Shown: one piece after another, positions 13,001-23,083 of the stretch
Layout of the letters: each line of letters opens with the position of its first letter
How positions within the stretch are numbered: the first letter of the stretch is position 1
Source of the DNA: Opisthorchis felineus
Taxonomy: Eukaryota; Platyhelminthes; Trematoda; Opisthorchiida; Opisthorchiidae
DNA: 64,000 bases
NCBI GenBank assembly: GCA_004794785.1
Contig: SJOL01008829.1
Span: forward strand, 710,118-774,117
Reading direction: 5' to 3'
The notes under the pieces: model-generated
Told to the model about the DNA's origin: nothing
The model's input: only the letters and a program-made list of their open reading frames with translations
The model's database searches: none
Translations under genes and position numbers: made by a program

Positions 13001-16000
13001 ATCCTTTTGTCTATTTTAATAATAATAATTCTAACGTTCACGCCGTATCTGGTCGTAAAATTGTGGACTTGGCTACACATCGTCCTCATCCAAAAGTGAA
13101 ACGATTTTTCTACTCTCCGTTGTCAATACTTTCCTGTTTGCCTTATTTGACTGCTCAATAGGTTTTTCGTTTGGGACCGCTAGTTTTGGTACTCCAGTTA
13201 AACTAGTAAATACCTAATGGTCATCCGTCGTACCTTTCGGTTCACGCAACCAGAAGGTTGCACAAGGGAAGGGATGCTCTCAGGTTGTCTAGGCATATAT
13301 GGATGCAACCTCAGGAGTGATCACCTTGACCCCTTAGCTCTCTTAGACTTTCTCTGCAATGCACTAGGATACTGCAATTTTTTTCTACTGAAATTGTTTC
13401 TCCTGATTCTATGGGGCGTTAAATGGACCCGAAATTCGTACACTAAAGATAGCGTACCTGAAGAAGCGTCCCCCATCCGGAGGTTGTCATATGTTCCAAA
13501 AAACAGAAAAAATGGAACTAGCTTCCACAACTACTTTGCTTATGCCTTTCAACTGTGCTACATAATTGATCCCACTTTATATATTCTTCTTCGATAATTG
13601 TATATGGTCAGTAAGTATTACCGAAATGCTTGAATCTCGTCAATATGTGCTTTTCTATTGTTTTGACCAAACAGATGAAAGAAACTGCATTTTTTTAGAT
13701 TTTTCCAACCTGTTTGTGGCGACGTCAAGTGTATACACTTGAGTGAAGAGCTTGATGACTTTTCGACTGCTCTTCCTGAGTATGCATCACTAGGCGGGCT
13801 TTATTGCATTAGTTTCCTATAGAAAAGTCCTTTATCTCACTCCGTGTATCTTGGCTTGAGTAACATTCATCCATTCCCCTAACTTTAGTCTAGCATGGTT
13901 AGTGCTAGACGAATACGACAAAATGTTGGAGGTGGATGTCACAAACGCGAATTCCCTGTCTTCCAAAAAAATGCGCCATCGTGTTCGAAGCTTTCGGGAT
14001 CAAATCAACCCAATTTTTCACGCCTTGAGTAAGGCTAGATCGATTTCTGGTAGGCAGCCGAATGTGGCCATGTTTTCTGCTACCGTGCCGGATGAGGTCG
14101 TGAACTGGGCCCAGTCAGAGTTGCCCACACTTTTATCGCCAACGGCCGAACAGACATTGTCTGGGAAATTTGAACTGGTACAACTCTGTGTGGGCACTCG
14201 GTAAGTTCCGTTCACCGTATTCAATGCAAATTTTGACAGTCCTTTTTTATCCAATCCAACTAATGTCATCAGCTGTGTCCTGGTTCAGTGACACAATCTT
14301 GTTTTTTTTTTGGTTGCATTGATGGAATGATGTTTTCAGCATCCACACGTCTGCAATGATGGGCGAGGGTGGGGCGTTGTGGTGTATCCATGGTTCATCA
14401 TTTGATCAATAACCTTAACGGTTGATATGAAGTATTTTGTAGAAAGCTACGCAAATGTTTGATGTGAGTTATTTTTCTCGTGTTTCCTCTAGTCTTAATA
14501 CAGTTGAATTCATTTATTGACATTAGAAGTCAACAACGAACTTCCCTCCAAGGTGTAAAGCCAATCAGTCTGCTCCGGTTGCTGTACTAAGAGTCATGCA
14601 GTACCCCAACAAACGTGGCTAGTGGTCGCATTTTCCTTGTGAAATCTTAAACGAAAGGCCACGTAATAAATTATGCTGTCACTATTAGGGCAACAGATGA
14701 CAGGCGCCTTTTTTCTCGACCTAATTACATCTTACTGTCACTCAAAATATCGTGGCCTTCATCCACCTTCGCGCATGGGTTTCTGCAAGGAGCTTTTTTA
14801 ATTCCATGCCTCCTATACCGCCATTTTCTAGGAGTCCGTCAATTGTCACCCAAGTCAAATTCCTTTCACCACGCGGACCGCTTGATGCAGTGCGCTTTAT
14901 CTTGATGCTAACTGTGATAGTCTCAACCTCTTGCGCTACTAGTCACTTTCTCCCGCTGTGTTATGGCTTCCATCAAAGCGGGTGTTGCAGATTCACAAAC
15001 CTCGGTCACTAATTTGGTCTGCAAGTACACGGGGGATGAATAAAAAGATATTATTTATCCACATGTTGAAGCCGGTACGACCCTGCAGTAGGTCGACGTA
15101 GGCGTTGTTTGCCACTGATGAACGGAACGAAGAATTTCACACATTTGAGTCGGAAACAGGTTGGTGTGGTCTGCTGTCCCTTCGTAGTATCCACGATCAC
15201 AAATCCATAAATAAGTAAGGGTAATGGACAAACAGGAAGAGTGAAATTTGTCTCAACCTTAATCTTTCGTTAAAACAGAGTTGGCTGTTCATTTTGGTGC
15301 CGAATAAGCAACTCCGTTGTCTACTGAAGAATGTGGATATGAACGCATTACATGACATGCGCGTGAACCGTCTAGCATCGCACACTTTCGCCTTATTAAG
15401 TAGGCTAATCGCTTTGATACACGAACTCACTGAATTTCAGTGTTTCTCTACAAAATCCCTGATTTGTCGACATACAACCTTGAGGTTCGTGCAGCCTTGG
15501 AGCATGAAAGAGTTTATTTAGACGAAGTACTCCTTTATTCCGTGGTGCGTCGGAAGACATTACTGTACTATACAAATAAAAAGCCCAGTGTAACTGACGG
15601 TGTATCATGAAGTATTTGACGCATGTTAAACTGTATCTCTTTGTGAATTATTTAAACCAGGAACTCATACTTTTTAATAATCAATAATCCCAATAAGAAG
15701 CTCCATCCACTACTGGGAGTGGTTGTCAGGTTACTTTCCACAGTGCCATTTGGTCGGATGCAACCGGAGTGAATAGCAGATCAGGAATGATGTATTCCCA
15801 GATAATCAGCTGGAGGCACTGGCCGAATGGGGCTGTAGCAATGGTTGTCAGTAATACCTGATATCACAGCATCATACCAACCAGAACAATGTTGGACGCC
15901 CCCGCCAACCAACTTTCCTTTTTCCTCCTCTAGGAACTCAGCTGTTTCAACAGTGAAGCAAGAGCTACGATATTGTGCCACCGAGGAAGGCAAGTTGTTA

Positions 16001-19000
16001 GAAATGCGTTATTTATTGGTTCGGGGCCTGCTGTATCCGTGCCTGATTTTCATGGAGTCACGAGAACGGGCAAAAGAACTGATCAAGGAAATCCTTCTCT
16101 CAGATGCCAACGTTCTGGCAAACGTCATTTCTAGCGACAAAACGGACGCTCAGGTCGGCATATTATGGTTCCTGTAAAACAGAATATTTTCTTCCAATTT
16201 TTATGTCGATACGGAAAGCATGAACTTTTATTCCTAAGGCAAACTGATTATTTATGGGATATTTGTTTTGGTAAACGATGTAGAACGGAAACAAGTTCAT
16301 TTCAGGCCTGTTTTATAAGTATGCACAAGTCACCACAGATCTTGGCGGAAATAGTCGGGGTGCCGTGAACATCCCGGATTATCAGAGTTCGACTGAATTG
16401 TCGCCGAGTACCGGTTCTAGTTATGTGCAATCGTGGACATGATTCGGTAGATTTTGAAAACTAATCATGCGTTGTATCTCCTTATACATGTCTCTTCCAT
16501 GATGTCGCTTAGATGGTTGGGGTGTGGGAAAGATAATCGCATATATGCACAACGACCGAATTCGTCCGTGTCAGTTAGATTATCCAAAGGTTGATGGGCA
16601 GGAAACAGCCTGACTGCATGTATAGTTACAGTAGTAACTTATCATGATAGACGGTTTAGCCGGATAGTTGTATGTTACTTGCTATGTTTACGTCTCGCTT
16701 TGACCAACGACAAGGTTAATGTGCTTACATCCCCAAATGTGCGAAACGCCACTCCCAAACACCAAGTGCCTATTTTGATTTTCCACATAACCTGAAAAAA
16801 GTGGTTTCTACGAATTTGAAGCTACGAGCAAATGTCACAGAAGACTGCACGGTGCACTTCCGCATGCCTTGTCGTGTATTCCAGGGTCCGGCTGATACGC
16901 GATGATTTTCCTATCATCTTCCTATACCTCGCCGTCATCAGGCTCGCTGGTACACTGGACTTTAGTCCTTAACAGAGCACGAAGCCGGCGCATCGGCCTC
17001 ATGAATTCCCACTATACCCGACGCTCTGGTCATCACCTTGTGAACCTTTATTTGACCAACGCTGAAAATTATATCACATCCCTTGTGGGGGTTCACTCGC
17101 TTTTTCATTTTTCATAACTCTCACTTTGACCTCTAAAGATGCGTTCTTCTCAAAGAAGGGAGCAACAAGCTTCCTGTCTGTGAGCTAATCACAGCTCATC
17201 AAAGTTAGAGCTCGTATTTGATTGAGTTGCCCACTTGTGCACTGCAATTTTGCCCGTTTGGTAATAAACGTTGTAACGCAACCCCAATGTTAATTCGAAC
17301 AAAAACCACATGTACATACAGGCCAAAAGTATGGGTCTTTGTTCTGTCAGTCCCGTTTAGGTGGACTGACCCCGTGAATAATGTTCAAGTGGATGTTATT
17401 TCTGGGTCCCTGCTACGCAACTGCACGGTAGACGTAGTCTATCACTCTCAGTTGAAAATACAATGTCCGGTAGCAAGATGTGAATTTGCTTCACATGACG
17501 CAATTTGCTGTTCCTTGGTCTCTCCCAGAGATACGGTGTCCAATGGATCTCCGGCGTTCTGAGCAAAAAAGTCCCTGAGCGCGAAGTTCCCCTCGATAGA
17601 GTCGCCCTAGAGAATGATGGATGTTACTGTGGGTCACCATGGCAACTAATCAGAACTGTGGAAGTTTTGTCTGACGTCCCAGCATCCCGTTTGTCTGTCG
17701 TTTCTGAACTAGAAAATTTATAGTGCTCTTTCGGTTTTCTTTTTGTTTACCCCAAAACCTATCCAGCGTGCCGCAATTATCCGCGCGTTTCGCGAGGGAC
17801 AACTCAACGTGCTTGTCTGTACGGATCTCCTCGGTCGGGGAATCGATTTCAAGGTAATATTCTCAAATATGTCCACATTCGGCATCTGTCCTTATTATTT
17901 TCCTGGGCGTATTTCCCCTTAGGTGCATGAATCAATCCCCAGTTTTCCTCAAAATCAGCAATACGGATCCCGTTACTTTAATCAAATTTAGATGCCATTC
18001 CACATATTCCCAACACCTTTCTCGCCTTAACTATCTACACTCGTTTAACTCAGTTAATTTAGCTCGGTACTCTAAACTTACGAATTCTGAGTGCACCTTT
18101 GTAATTAGACGTCATCACCCTTCACGAGAATCAAGCAGTTGAAACTGTTCACATGGAACTAGGATTTGTCGCTTATGGTTTAAAATAGCTTGTTCTATCT
18201 GTTTTTACACACCCTCAATCCGACATATCTCGTTCTGTCCATCAGGGCGTGAATATGGTAGTCAATTACGATCTTCCCCCATCCAAGGAGGAGTACATTC
18301 ACCGAGTTGGAAGAACTGGCAGGGCTGGACGACTGGGACGAGCTATAACATTGTGGACGGACGCGGATCTACCACGACTTGGTGAAGTCCTCAAAGTTAT
18401 GCGACGCAGTGGCTGCGAAGTGGACCCGGAACTGGAACGTCTGGTTACTGGGTGGCACTCACGCAGGTCTCAATTTTTGCTTGCCAAATACAAGGGACCA
18501 GCAGCTGGGGATTTGTCTGATCACGTAATTATCAGTAAGCGTCGTGGCGAACGACGCCTAATACACAACTTGATCAGGAAGCAAAAGCGGAAAGGGAGCA
18601 AAGCAGAAACAGAAGAGAACGCAAGTACAGATTCAGACAGACAGTGAGTTTTATTTTTCCTTTTAATGTTTGACGGCCACGGTCCGCTAGCCAGCCGGTA
18701 CACCGCACTGCAACTAAACTATACCTTTTCTGATAGGTATGGGTGGTAAATGTAAGGTTGCACCAATCGGATGTTGACAGGCACGACCTACGTTTTGTAT
18801 CGTTCCAGCATATTCAATCGGAGCCCAAGGACTGGCATCCTTTATCTCTACCTTGACTGAGTCGTATCAACTAACAGTACAGACATTTGAACTCGTTCAC
18901 CCATGACCCAGCAAACAAACTAGAACAAGTGTTTCATATAATTCTGCTGTCAATGAGACTAGACCTTAGAGGCAATCGAGTACTAAAAGGTCTTGTTTTC

Positions 19001-19738
19001 GTGGCTCATAATCAGGGTCACTTGCAATGCCATCAAAAATGGATTTACTCTCTTGTTTGAATAGCGTTTCAGTTTTTCCTTCACTGTGGACCGATGTATT
19101 GGACTTCATCACACCTGCCTTTGTTATCCCGTTATATCGACCATCAGTTTTAAGCCTGTAAAGACAAACTCCTAGCTCTGACCGTAGACCAAGTTTCGGA
19201 CGATCCGCTTCGGACTGCAAACCCTTGGAGTGAGAAGGTGCATTGCACAGTGTCGTCAGACATATTTCCGTAAAATGGTCTTTTATAGTTTCCCAAGTGG
19301 TTTTCATTGGTGTCGTCTGAGAAGAGACTACTCTCGGTCGGTCCATTTAGGCGGTCTCCACAGAAGGGCCAACTGCATTTTTTTTGCTCAGGTGTGTCCA
19401 CTCTCTTGCTCCCCTTTAGAGTGACCACTATCAATAAGCCATTTTAATACGCTGTATATTTTACCATATTGCTCCCGTTGTCTGGAAAGCGCTAACGTAC
19501 TGCCAAGACGGCGTACGTATGGTTGGTTATAGTCCTTACCTCCGTGCTATGCTTGGCTGAAGTTGTCTTTTCGGTTGAGCGTTGATTCGCTACACCGGAT
19601 CACAAACAGTGTAAGACGTGATTAATAAAAGACTCCTTGTTTCGTTTCAGGATTAAATGGCTTCGGCGGTGGAATCCCTATCGAAAACGCATCAGCGAGT
19701 TATCTAGTGCGCGGCAGAACAAACAAACACAAAAATAG
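1043..19738 (+). CDS. DDX52: DEAD-box ATP-dependent RNA helicase DDX52 (ROK1 orthologue), multi-exon gene
   Basis: DDX52/Rok1 is a nucleolar RNA helicase needed for 18S rRNA maturation in the small-subunit processome. Eight exons are supported: 1043-1096, 1134-1337, 9426-9892, 13889-14200, 15934-16153, 17767-17853, 18246-18643 and 19651-19738. They total 1830 bp (609 residues plus stop), and all have GT-AG borders and matching phases. In order they carry a basic N-terminal tract, the Q motif, Walker A APTGSGKT, motif Ia PTQEL, motif Ib TPCRM, motif II DEYD, motif III SAT, motif V with GRGIDFKGVN, motif [13 protein letters not shown], and a lysine-rich tail. The DEYD box (DESD in the human protein) and GRGIDFKGVN are typical of the DDX52 subfamily. 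The N-terminal exon or exons are uncertain. Most of the 18.7 kb is intron, and the first long intron holds several RTE copies. The gene converges on the PCMTD gene. Confidence 0.93.
1134..1337 (+). CDS. DDX52: DDX52 exon with the Q motif
   Basis: Sixty-eight codons in phase 0, separated from the previous exon by a 37-bp intron ending in CACAATAG. The protein runs from A-K-K-F-R to the Q motif [13 protein letters not shown], which binds the adenine base. It ends at a donor GTGGGT directly before the Walker A exon. Confidence 0.9.
1338..1949 (+). other. DDX52 intron sequence, nothing recognised
   Basis: First 600 bp of the 8088-bp intron (1338-9425). Short open frames occur, but none resembles a known protein and no repeat unit was recognised. 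Confidence 0.5.
1950..3325 (+). mobile_element. RTE-C fragment (RT to 3' end), decayed
   Basis: Remnant of an RTE-clade non-LTR retrotransposon in the sense direction of the host gene. Recognisable parts are the RT finger/palm segment [12 protein letters not shown] near 2040, the catalytic-site region EYADDIVF near 2340, the family-typical C-terminal block (LPKRVLF, then a Trp-rich stretch with LPGWG) near 2890-3150, and a 3' UTR ending in an imperfect GATGATAATGAT tail near 3303-3318. Many stops and frameshifts show it is dead. The copies at 30685 and 35785 share its 3' half. Confidence 0.8.
3326..3744 (+). other. Unannotated intron sequence between two RTE copies
   Basis: About 420 bp between the tail of the RTE-C fragment and the 3' tail of RTE-A1. 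GATTGATT-like repeats at 3690-3720 are probably the simple tail of RTE-A1 read on the other strand. Nothing else is recognised. Confidence 0.45.
3745..4237 (-). mobile_element. RTE-A copy 1, 3' part (C-terminal block and 3' UTR)
   Basis: On the minus strand, 4212-3946 encodes the RTE C-terminal block, with [18 protein letters not shown] and then the tryptophan-rich W-Q-R-S-M-K segment. A 3' UTR runs to about 3745. The same sequence occurs at 59420-59900 (RTE-A3). The copy breaks off at 4237, where an RTE-B copy is inserted, and resumes at 4981. Confidence 0.85.
4238..4980 (-). mobile_element. RTE-B, 5'-truncated copy nested inside RTE-A1
   Basis: Minus-strand RTE-B end. At 4980 it begins abruptly in the WRRRDISLS segment. 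It runs through [37 protein letters not shown] and the C-terminal block to a 3' UTR, and ends in TTACAGCTGACAATGATG with a (GAT)n tail at 4239-4254. RTE-A1 sequence stops at ...TTCTCAC (4237) and continues with CAGACCTGACC at 4981, exactly as in the uninterrupted RTE-A3 (59935-59945). The borders share only CAC, so a longer target duplication is not seen. Confidence 0.9.
4981..7870 (-). mobile_element. RTE-A copy 1, endonuclease-RT body and 5' UTR
   Basis: Minus-strand continuation of RTE-A1. From its 5' side it shows a 5' UTR (about 7290-7870) and an APE-type endonuclease (7289-6789) with FNVRTL, SETRIQD and VSAYAPTD. The EN-RT linker and an RT follow, with [15 protein letters not shown] near 5754-5710 and the block around 5640-5560 that normally reads RQGCPLSPF, here frameshifted. 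Frameshifts and stops are frequent, so the copy is inactive. It sits antisense in DDX52 intron 1. Confidence 0.88.
7871..9425 (+). other. DDX52 intron remainder, nothing recognised
   Basis: About 1.55 kb between RTE-A1 and the Walker A exon. An open frame of 127 codons at 8848-9231 has no recognisable domain and no conservation signal visible by eye. It is treated as chance. Confidence 0.5.
9426..9892 (+). CDS. DDX52: DDX52 exon with Walker A, motif Ia and Ib
   Basis: After acceptor CACCTAG the frame reads N-G-N-L-L-A-C and then APTGSGKT (9447-9470, ATP phosphate binding). It continues through motif Ia [12 protein letters not shown] and, after a ~50-residue basic segment, LVATPCRM (motif Ib). 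The exon ends in phase 2 at donor GTAAGT. Motif Ia has Gln (CAG, 9621-9623) where almost all DEAD-box proteins have Arg in PTREL. Confidence 0.93.
9893..13888 (+). other. DDX52 intron, 3996 bp, mostly unrecognised
   Basis: Contains the SINE copy at 10991-11194. Outside it nothing is recognised except short simple stretches: GATATTAGACATTAGATA at 11748-11766 and an AAT run at 13016-13032. An open frame at 13217-13597 (126 codons) has no recognisable domain. Confidence 0.5.
10991..11194 (+). mobile_element. tRNA-derived SINE, copy 1
   Basis: The head is tRNA-like: an A-box-like TGGCTCAGAGG near 11009 and a B-box GGTTCGCATCC near 11052. A common SINE body follows (TCTAGGCTTGGG, GACCTGGCAGTATCCC, CTCGTGCTTCCTTC), then CTACAGCTGA at 11167-11176. 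A candidate 6-bp target duplication TGCTCA occurs at 10991-10996 and 11189-11194. The body matches the copies at 24810 and 56553 closely. Confidence 0.85.
13889..14200 (+). CDS. DDX52: DDX52 exon with DEYD box and SAT motif
   Basis: Acceptor CTAACTTTAG; the first base completes the split Asn codon. The frame reads [14 protein letters not shown], with motif II DEYD at 13908-13919. A polar segment follows, then F-R-D-Q-I and M-F-S-A-T-V-P (motif III, coupling ATP hydrolysis to unwinding). It ends in phase 2 at GTAAGT. An insertion of about 20 polar residues after [10 protein letters not shown] lengthens this region. Confidence 0.93.
14201..15933 (+). other. DDX52 intron, 1733 bp, nothing recognised
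   Basis: No transposon protein, tandem repeat or structured RNA was recognised. It ends in the strong polypyrimidine tract CCTTTTTCCTCCTCTAG. Confidence 0.6.
15934..16153 (+). CDS. DDX52: DDX52 exon, helicase C domain motif IV
   Basis: The first base completes Arg. The frame reads [12 protein letters not shown], then [13 protein letters not shown] and [14 protein letters not shown] (motif IV), ending at S-D-K-T-D-A-Q in phase 0. The donor GTCGGC is weak, but the protein continues perfectly into the next exon. Confidence 0.92.
16154..17766 (+). other. DDX52 intron, 1613 bp, nothing recognised
   Basis: No repeat or coding similarity was recognised. Open frames at 17218-17562 and 17505-17723 look like chance. 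Confidence 0.55.
17767..17853 (+). CDS. DDX52: DDX52 exon with motif V
   Basis: Twenty-nine codons in phase 0: [11 protein letters not shown], then [16 protein letters not shown], the RNA- and ATP-contacting motif V of superfamily 2 helicases. Donor GTAATA. Confidence 0.93.
18246..18643 (+). CDS. DDX52: DDX52 exon with motif VI and basic tail
   Basis: Begins [11 protein letters not shown] and contains motif [13 protein letters not shown] (arginine finger) within [18 protein letters not shown]. The C-terminal region is lysine/arginine-rich ([20 protein letters not shown]). The frame would stop at 18647, but a GTGAGT donor at 18644 precedes that stop and splices in phase to the terminal exon. 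Confidence 0.93.
18644..19650 (+). other. Last DDX52 intron, nothing recognised
   Basis: 1007 bp bounded by GTGAGT and TTCGTTTCAG. A minus-strand open frame at 18966-19346 has no recognisable domain. Confidence 0.6.
19651..19738 (+). CDS. DDX52: DDX52 terminal exon
   Basis: After TTTCAG the first G completes the Gln codon. The frame continues [14 protein letters not shown] and ends ...N-K-Q-T-Q-K-stop (TAG 19736-19738). The basic composition continues that of the preceding exon. The alternative is a transcript that reads through the donor and stops at 18647, losing only this tail. Confidence 0.72.
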
Positions 19739-20018
19739 ATGTCATGCTGGACTTGTTATGGTGACTGAAAATTGTATAGACGAAAAAATTTGTTCTCATA
19801 TCTTAAAATCAATATCAGGGACAGTTCTGTACTGACTTTGAGGGTGAAAATTCAAAACAAATTATGAACAGGTTCAGTGGGTGATCTGTTGCCATAGAGA
19901 GTGGCAGAATGACATTGCATAGAGCGGGGTAGTCCAAGTCACTAACGTCGGCTTCGAGTTCGCAATGTTGGTGGTTAATAATAAAAAGCACATGAGCAGT
20001 GGGCGCGAAGACGAAACA
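19739..20018. other. Convergent intergenic gap between DDX52 and PCMTD
   Basis: Only 280 bp separate the DDX52 stop from the PCMTD stop, which faces it on the other strand. The + strand holds AATAAA at 19980-19985, a possible polyadenylation signal that would place the DDX52 mRNA end very close to, or overlapping, the last PCMTD exon. No canonical signal for PCMTD is obvious in the gap. Confidence 0.6.
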
Positions 20019-20409
20019 TCACATAACAAACACTTGTCGGATGAAAAATTCCGGCAAGTGGAGCTCCTCCGACAGAATGCGACGCATTTCATCGCGATAT
20101 CTGTAGCTAGGGGGCTGGTATTTAACTCCTCTACGTCGCTTCTCCTGGCGTAGTCGTTGGTTAGATTCATTATCAGTGACAGAATGGTCTTCAATGTTCT
20201 CAGATTTTTCGACAGTTTCATCGATCCCTTGCTCTTCCGAACTTCTTCCTGCTTCGTGCGGATTTTCGGGAGTATCCTGTTCTTCCTCTGAGCTAATTAT
20301 GTTCGCAAATAGACGTTGAGCGAATCGTAGATGAAAGCGCATTCGAGTTTCCATCGTATCTTCCGCATTTGGCCGGTCTTGTTCATGTGATAGGTTGAGT
20401 ACAAGGATT
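20019..20409 (-). CDS. PCMTD: PCMTD terminal exon (residues 479-607)
   Basis: Acceptor TTCATTGCAG (read on the minus strand); the first base completes Leu478. It encodes [13 protein letters not shown], then [20 protein letters not shown], an acidic stretch, a basic RRRGVKY segment, and the end [20 protein letters not shown]. The LP at 596-597 followed by an aromatic/hydrophobic helix sits where human PCMTD1 has its LPLP Cul-box-like motif, but the second Pro is absent. A further downstream exon cannot be excluded. Confidence 0.75.
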
Positions 20410-23049
20410 CTGCAATGAAATGAGCCGGAAAATCATGACATGCAGCTGACACAGGGTGCTAAGAAATCCAGGCTTATGAACACAAAATGATACTGTTTTG
20501 CTTGTTCGGCAGTTCAGGCCTTACAAATTACGGGTGATGGGGACAGACGGATGAGTCATCTGACCACGTTTTGAGATATGTCGAGTACTTTCAGGTCACA
20601 GGCCAGTTAAGATGAATAAATGGATAATTAGAGTGAGTACTGTCCCTCCACAGCCCTCAGCAGACAACTTTCCGCAAAAATACTTGCAGGCAGTTTGATA
20701 GTCATGCGCTCCTCCATATCAATGGCACCGGAGTGACGGTTCTGGACACTCATGATGCGCATAAAAATACCTTGATTCAGTGAATTTACATGCGCACTAA
20801 TTGTCAAGGAAGTGAGCCAAGAAATTACAGACGTACTAAAAGTATTCGTTCCGTTCGCAAACTACAATGGAATGCACTTGTATTCGCTGAGGTCGAGCGT
20901 TGTGAACCGCGTAGTCGCACCACGAACTGTTTTGACGATATGTTGCCCCTTGGTGAATTGACCACGATGAATTGGCCGACCAGATGAGGAAATGCCTCAG
21001 TGACAGAAGCTTTTCGTCCAAAGTGCTTACAACAGCCTTGAAACTTAATTTAGGCTGGCCTTGCCCTGAAGAGCTCACTTGTGGACAGTTCACTTTCTAC
21101 GCTAACACAACCAGAATTGTCGCAGTAGAGGGTATGGAATGCACTTACAAACCATCCGTGGCATTCTCCTCTCGTCAAGTGGACGCAGAAAAAATAACCT
21201 GTCTACAGAGCCGAAACTCCTGTCAGACCAAGGGAAACTGCAGTCGCTGGTCCCTCAAGCACTTGGCAATGTGAGGTTGTGGTCAACGTACTTCGTGCCG
21301 GATCAAACTGCCACTTAATGTTCTCGGACTCGTGTCTCATGTGGCGAGGTTAGACAACTCAGTATTGTCAGGTGTAAGGTTTATAGCTTTGAGGTTTACG
21401 CTATCGTTTTCGGTATTTGCGTGTTTGAATGGCTATTTTTCCGGAACGCGTCCTTGTTTCTAAATCATTTTAAGCAATCTAGTTGGGACCGAACACAGAG
21501 GTACACCATCACGAGCGTCGGTGTTTTTTACCTGCTTCTTCAGCGGGTTAGAGTTTCAAGGCAGGAATGCATACCAGTGTTCCAGAAGTTGAGTAGGAGT
21601 CGAAAGTGGCACACCACGGCTTGAGTTGCGCGAATCGAAGAGAAAACAGATACAGAGTCAGGTTCCCAACTAAAGTGTTGTAGAAAACGTTGTAGCTTTT
21701 GTTATTCCCGTCATCAGACCTAATTATTTCAGGCAGATTCACTGCACTGGTCCCTCCCCACCTCTTGAATTTCCCATGTCAACCTCCATTCACACACACC
21801 ATTCAGTTGTGTTGATATCCAACAGACTATCTAGACAAACTATGTTGTGGGCCCAAAAGGGTGCAGCGTTTCGCATCAAGGAGCGATAGAGGTGCTGCCT
21901 GTTTACGCGTTTCTAGTGTCCATTATAGCAATTGCTGTTACGATTAATGCTCTATGAAGAGGCTGGTATTTTCAGTGAAATAATCTGAAGTGAATCGGCG
22001 GATGCGTTATAATTCCTAAGACATCAATACCCATTGGTTGAGTCTGTGTCGGTATGCAGAAGCAGGAAGAGCTCAGACCTATTGGTCACTCTTGAGGTCA
22101 GTGTGGACTGGGCAGTTATCCTCTCGACTCGTCCGTTCTACGAACGAACAGATCATCGAAGCATTAGTGTTGATGATGATGACGATAGTTGGAGATCAGG
22201 CCAGCTGGCAAATTTAGCTAGTCGAAACGGTGGTACTCCGGTAAACTACGGAACGCTCGGCGTGAGATGACGGAGGCTTTACGCAAGAGTACCGTCCGGT
22301 ATTTCTTCACAACGAAGCCCATTGGTGAACTTACATAGGCACCAAAATGTATCAGAACTAAAGTGTTAAAGGATAAAGTTCGGACGGAACCACTGAAGCT
22401 CAAAAATGAGCACTGCTAGATTAGTCCCTGAATTCTAGAGGAGATGACAGTTTGCGCGCAGCCTAGTCCTTTCTGGTTGGTTAGGTTACTAGCTCGTCAG
22501 TTTATTGCGTTCTGCCGTCTGCAAGTCCTCAATTAAGGCTTGCAAAAGGAGTGCAAACAAGTCATCCAAATCTCGACCAGCTTCTCATTACTACCTATCG
22601 CGATTGCGTGCTGTCCGATACGTATACAATTGAAAAATATTCCATATCCATCGGTCAGACAGAGGATGCAACCGTTTGTGTGTATGAATTGAACTTCACG
22701 AACTGGCACTGACCATTCTTTTTCGTCATACGAACATGGTTGTGTGCGTCTACATAGATATCTGCGGAATCGATCTAGAACATGTTGCAGGGTCGCAAAG
22801 TGCAGTCCTAGTGAATTCAAGAGAATTCGCCCGAAGACACCCCTCCCACAGATAAAAAAGGTTTACGCGTGCGGTGGCGACGTTGTGCTTACTTAAACTT
22901 GTTTATGGAATTCATGTTGGTTTAGTCTCACCAGACAACTTGCACGTATTAGTTGGTGAAATGGGCAACACAGCAACAGAAATCAGTCGCACGCTCTGAG
23001 GAAGCCTTTCAAAACCAGATAGCATGCTTTGTCTTATCATTCATTTGTG

Positions 23050-23083
<34 letters not shown>

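Noticed and set aside
18645..18647. DDX52 stop codon at the end of the motif VI exon
   Set aside because: A GTGAGT donor precedes the stop and a phase-matched, basic terminal exon follows a good acceptor at 19651. The stop may still serve an intron-retaining isoform.
19874..20221. Minus-strand frame of 115 codons over the PCMTD terminal exon
   Set aside because: It is out of phase with exon 5 and lacks similarity. The overlapping frame ending at 20019 is in phase.
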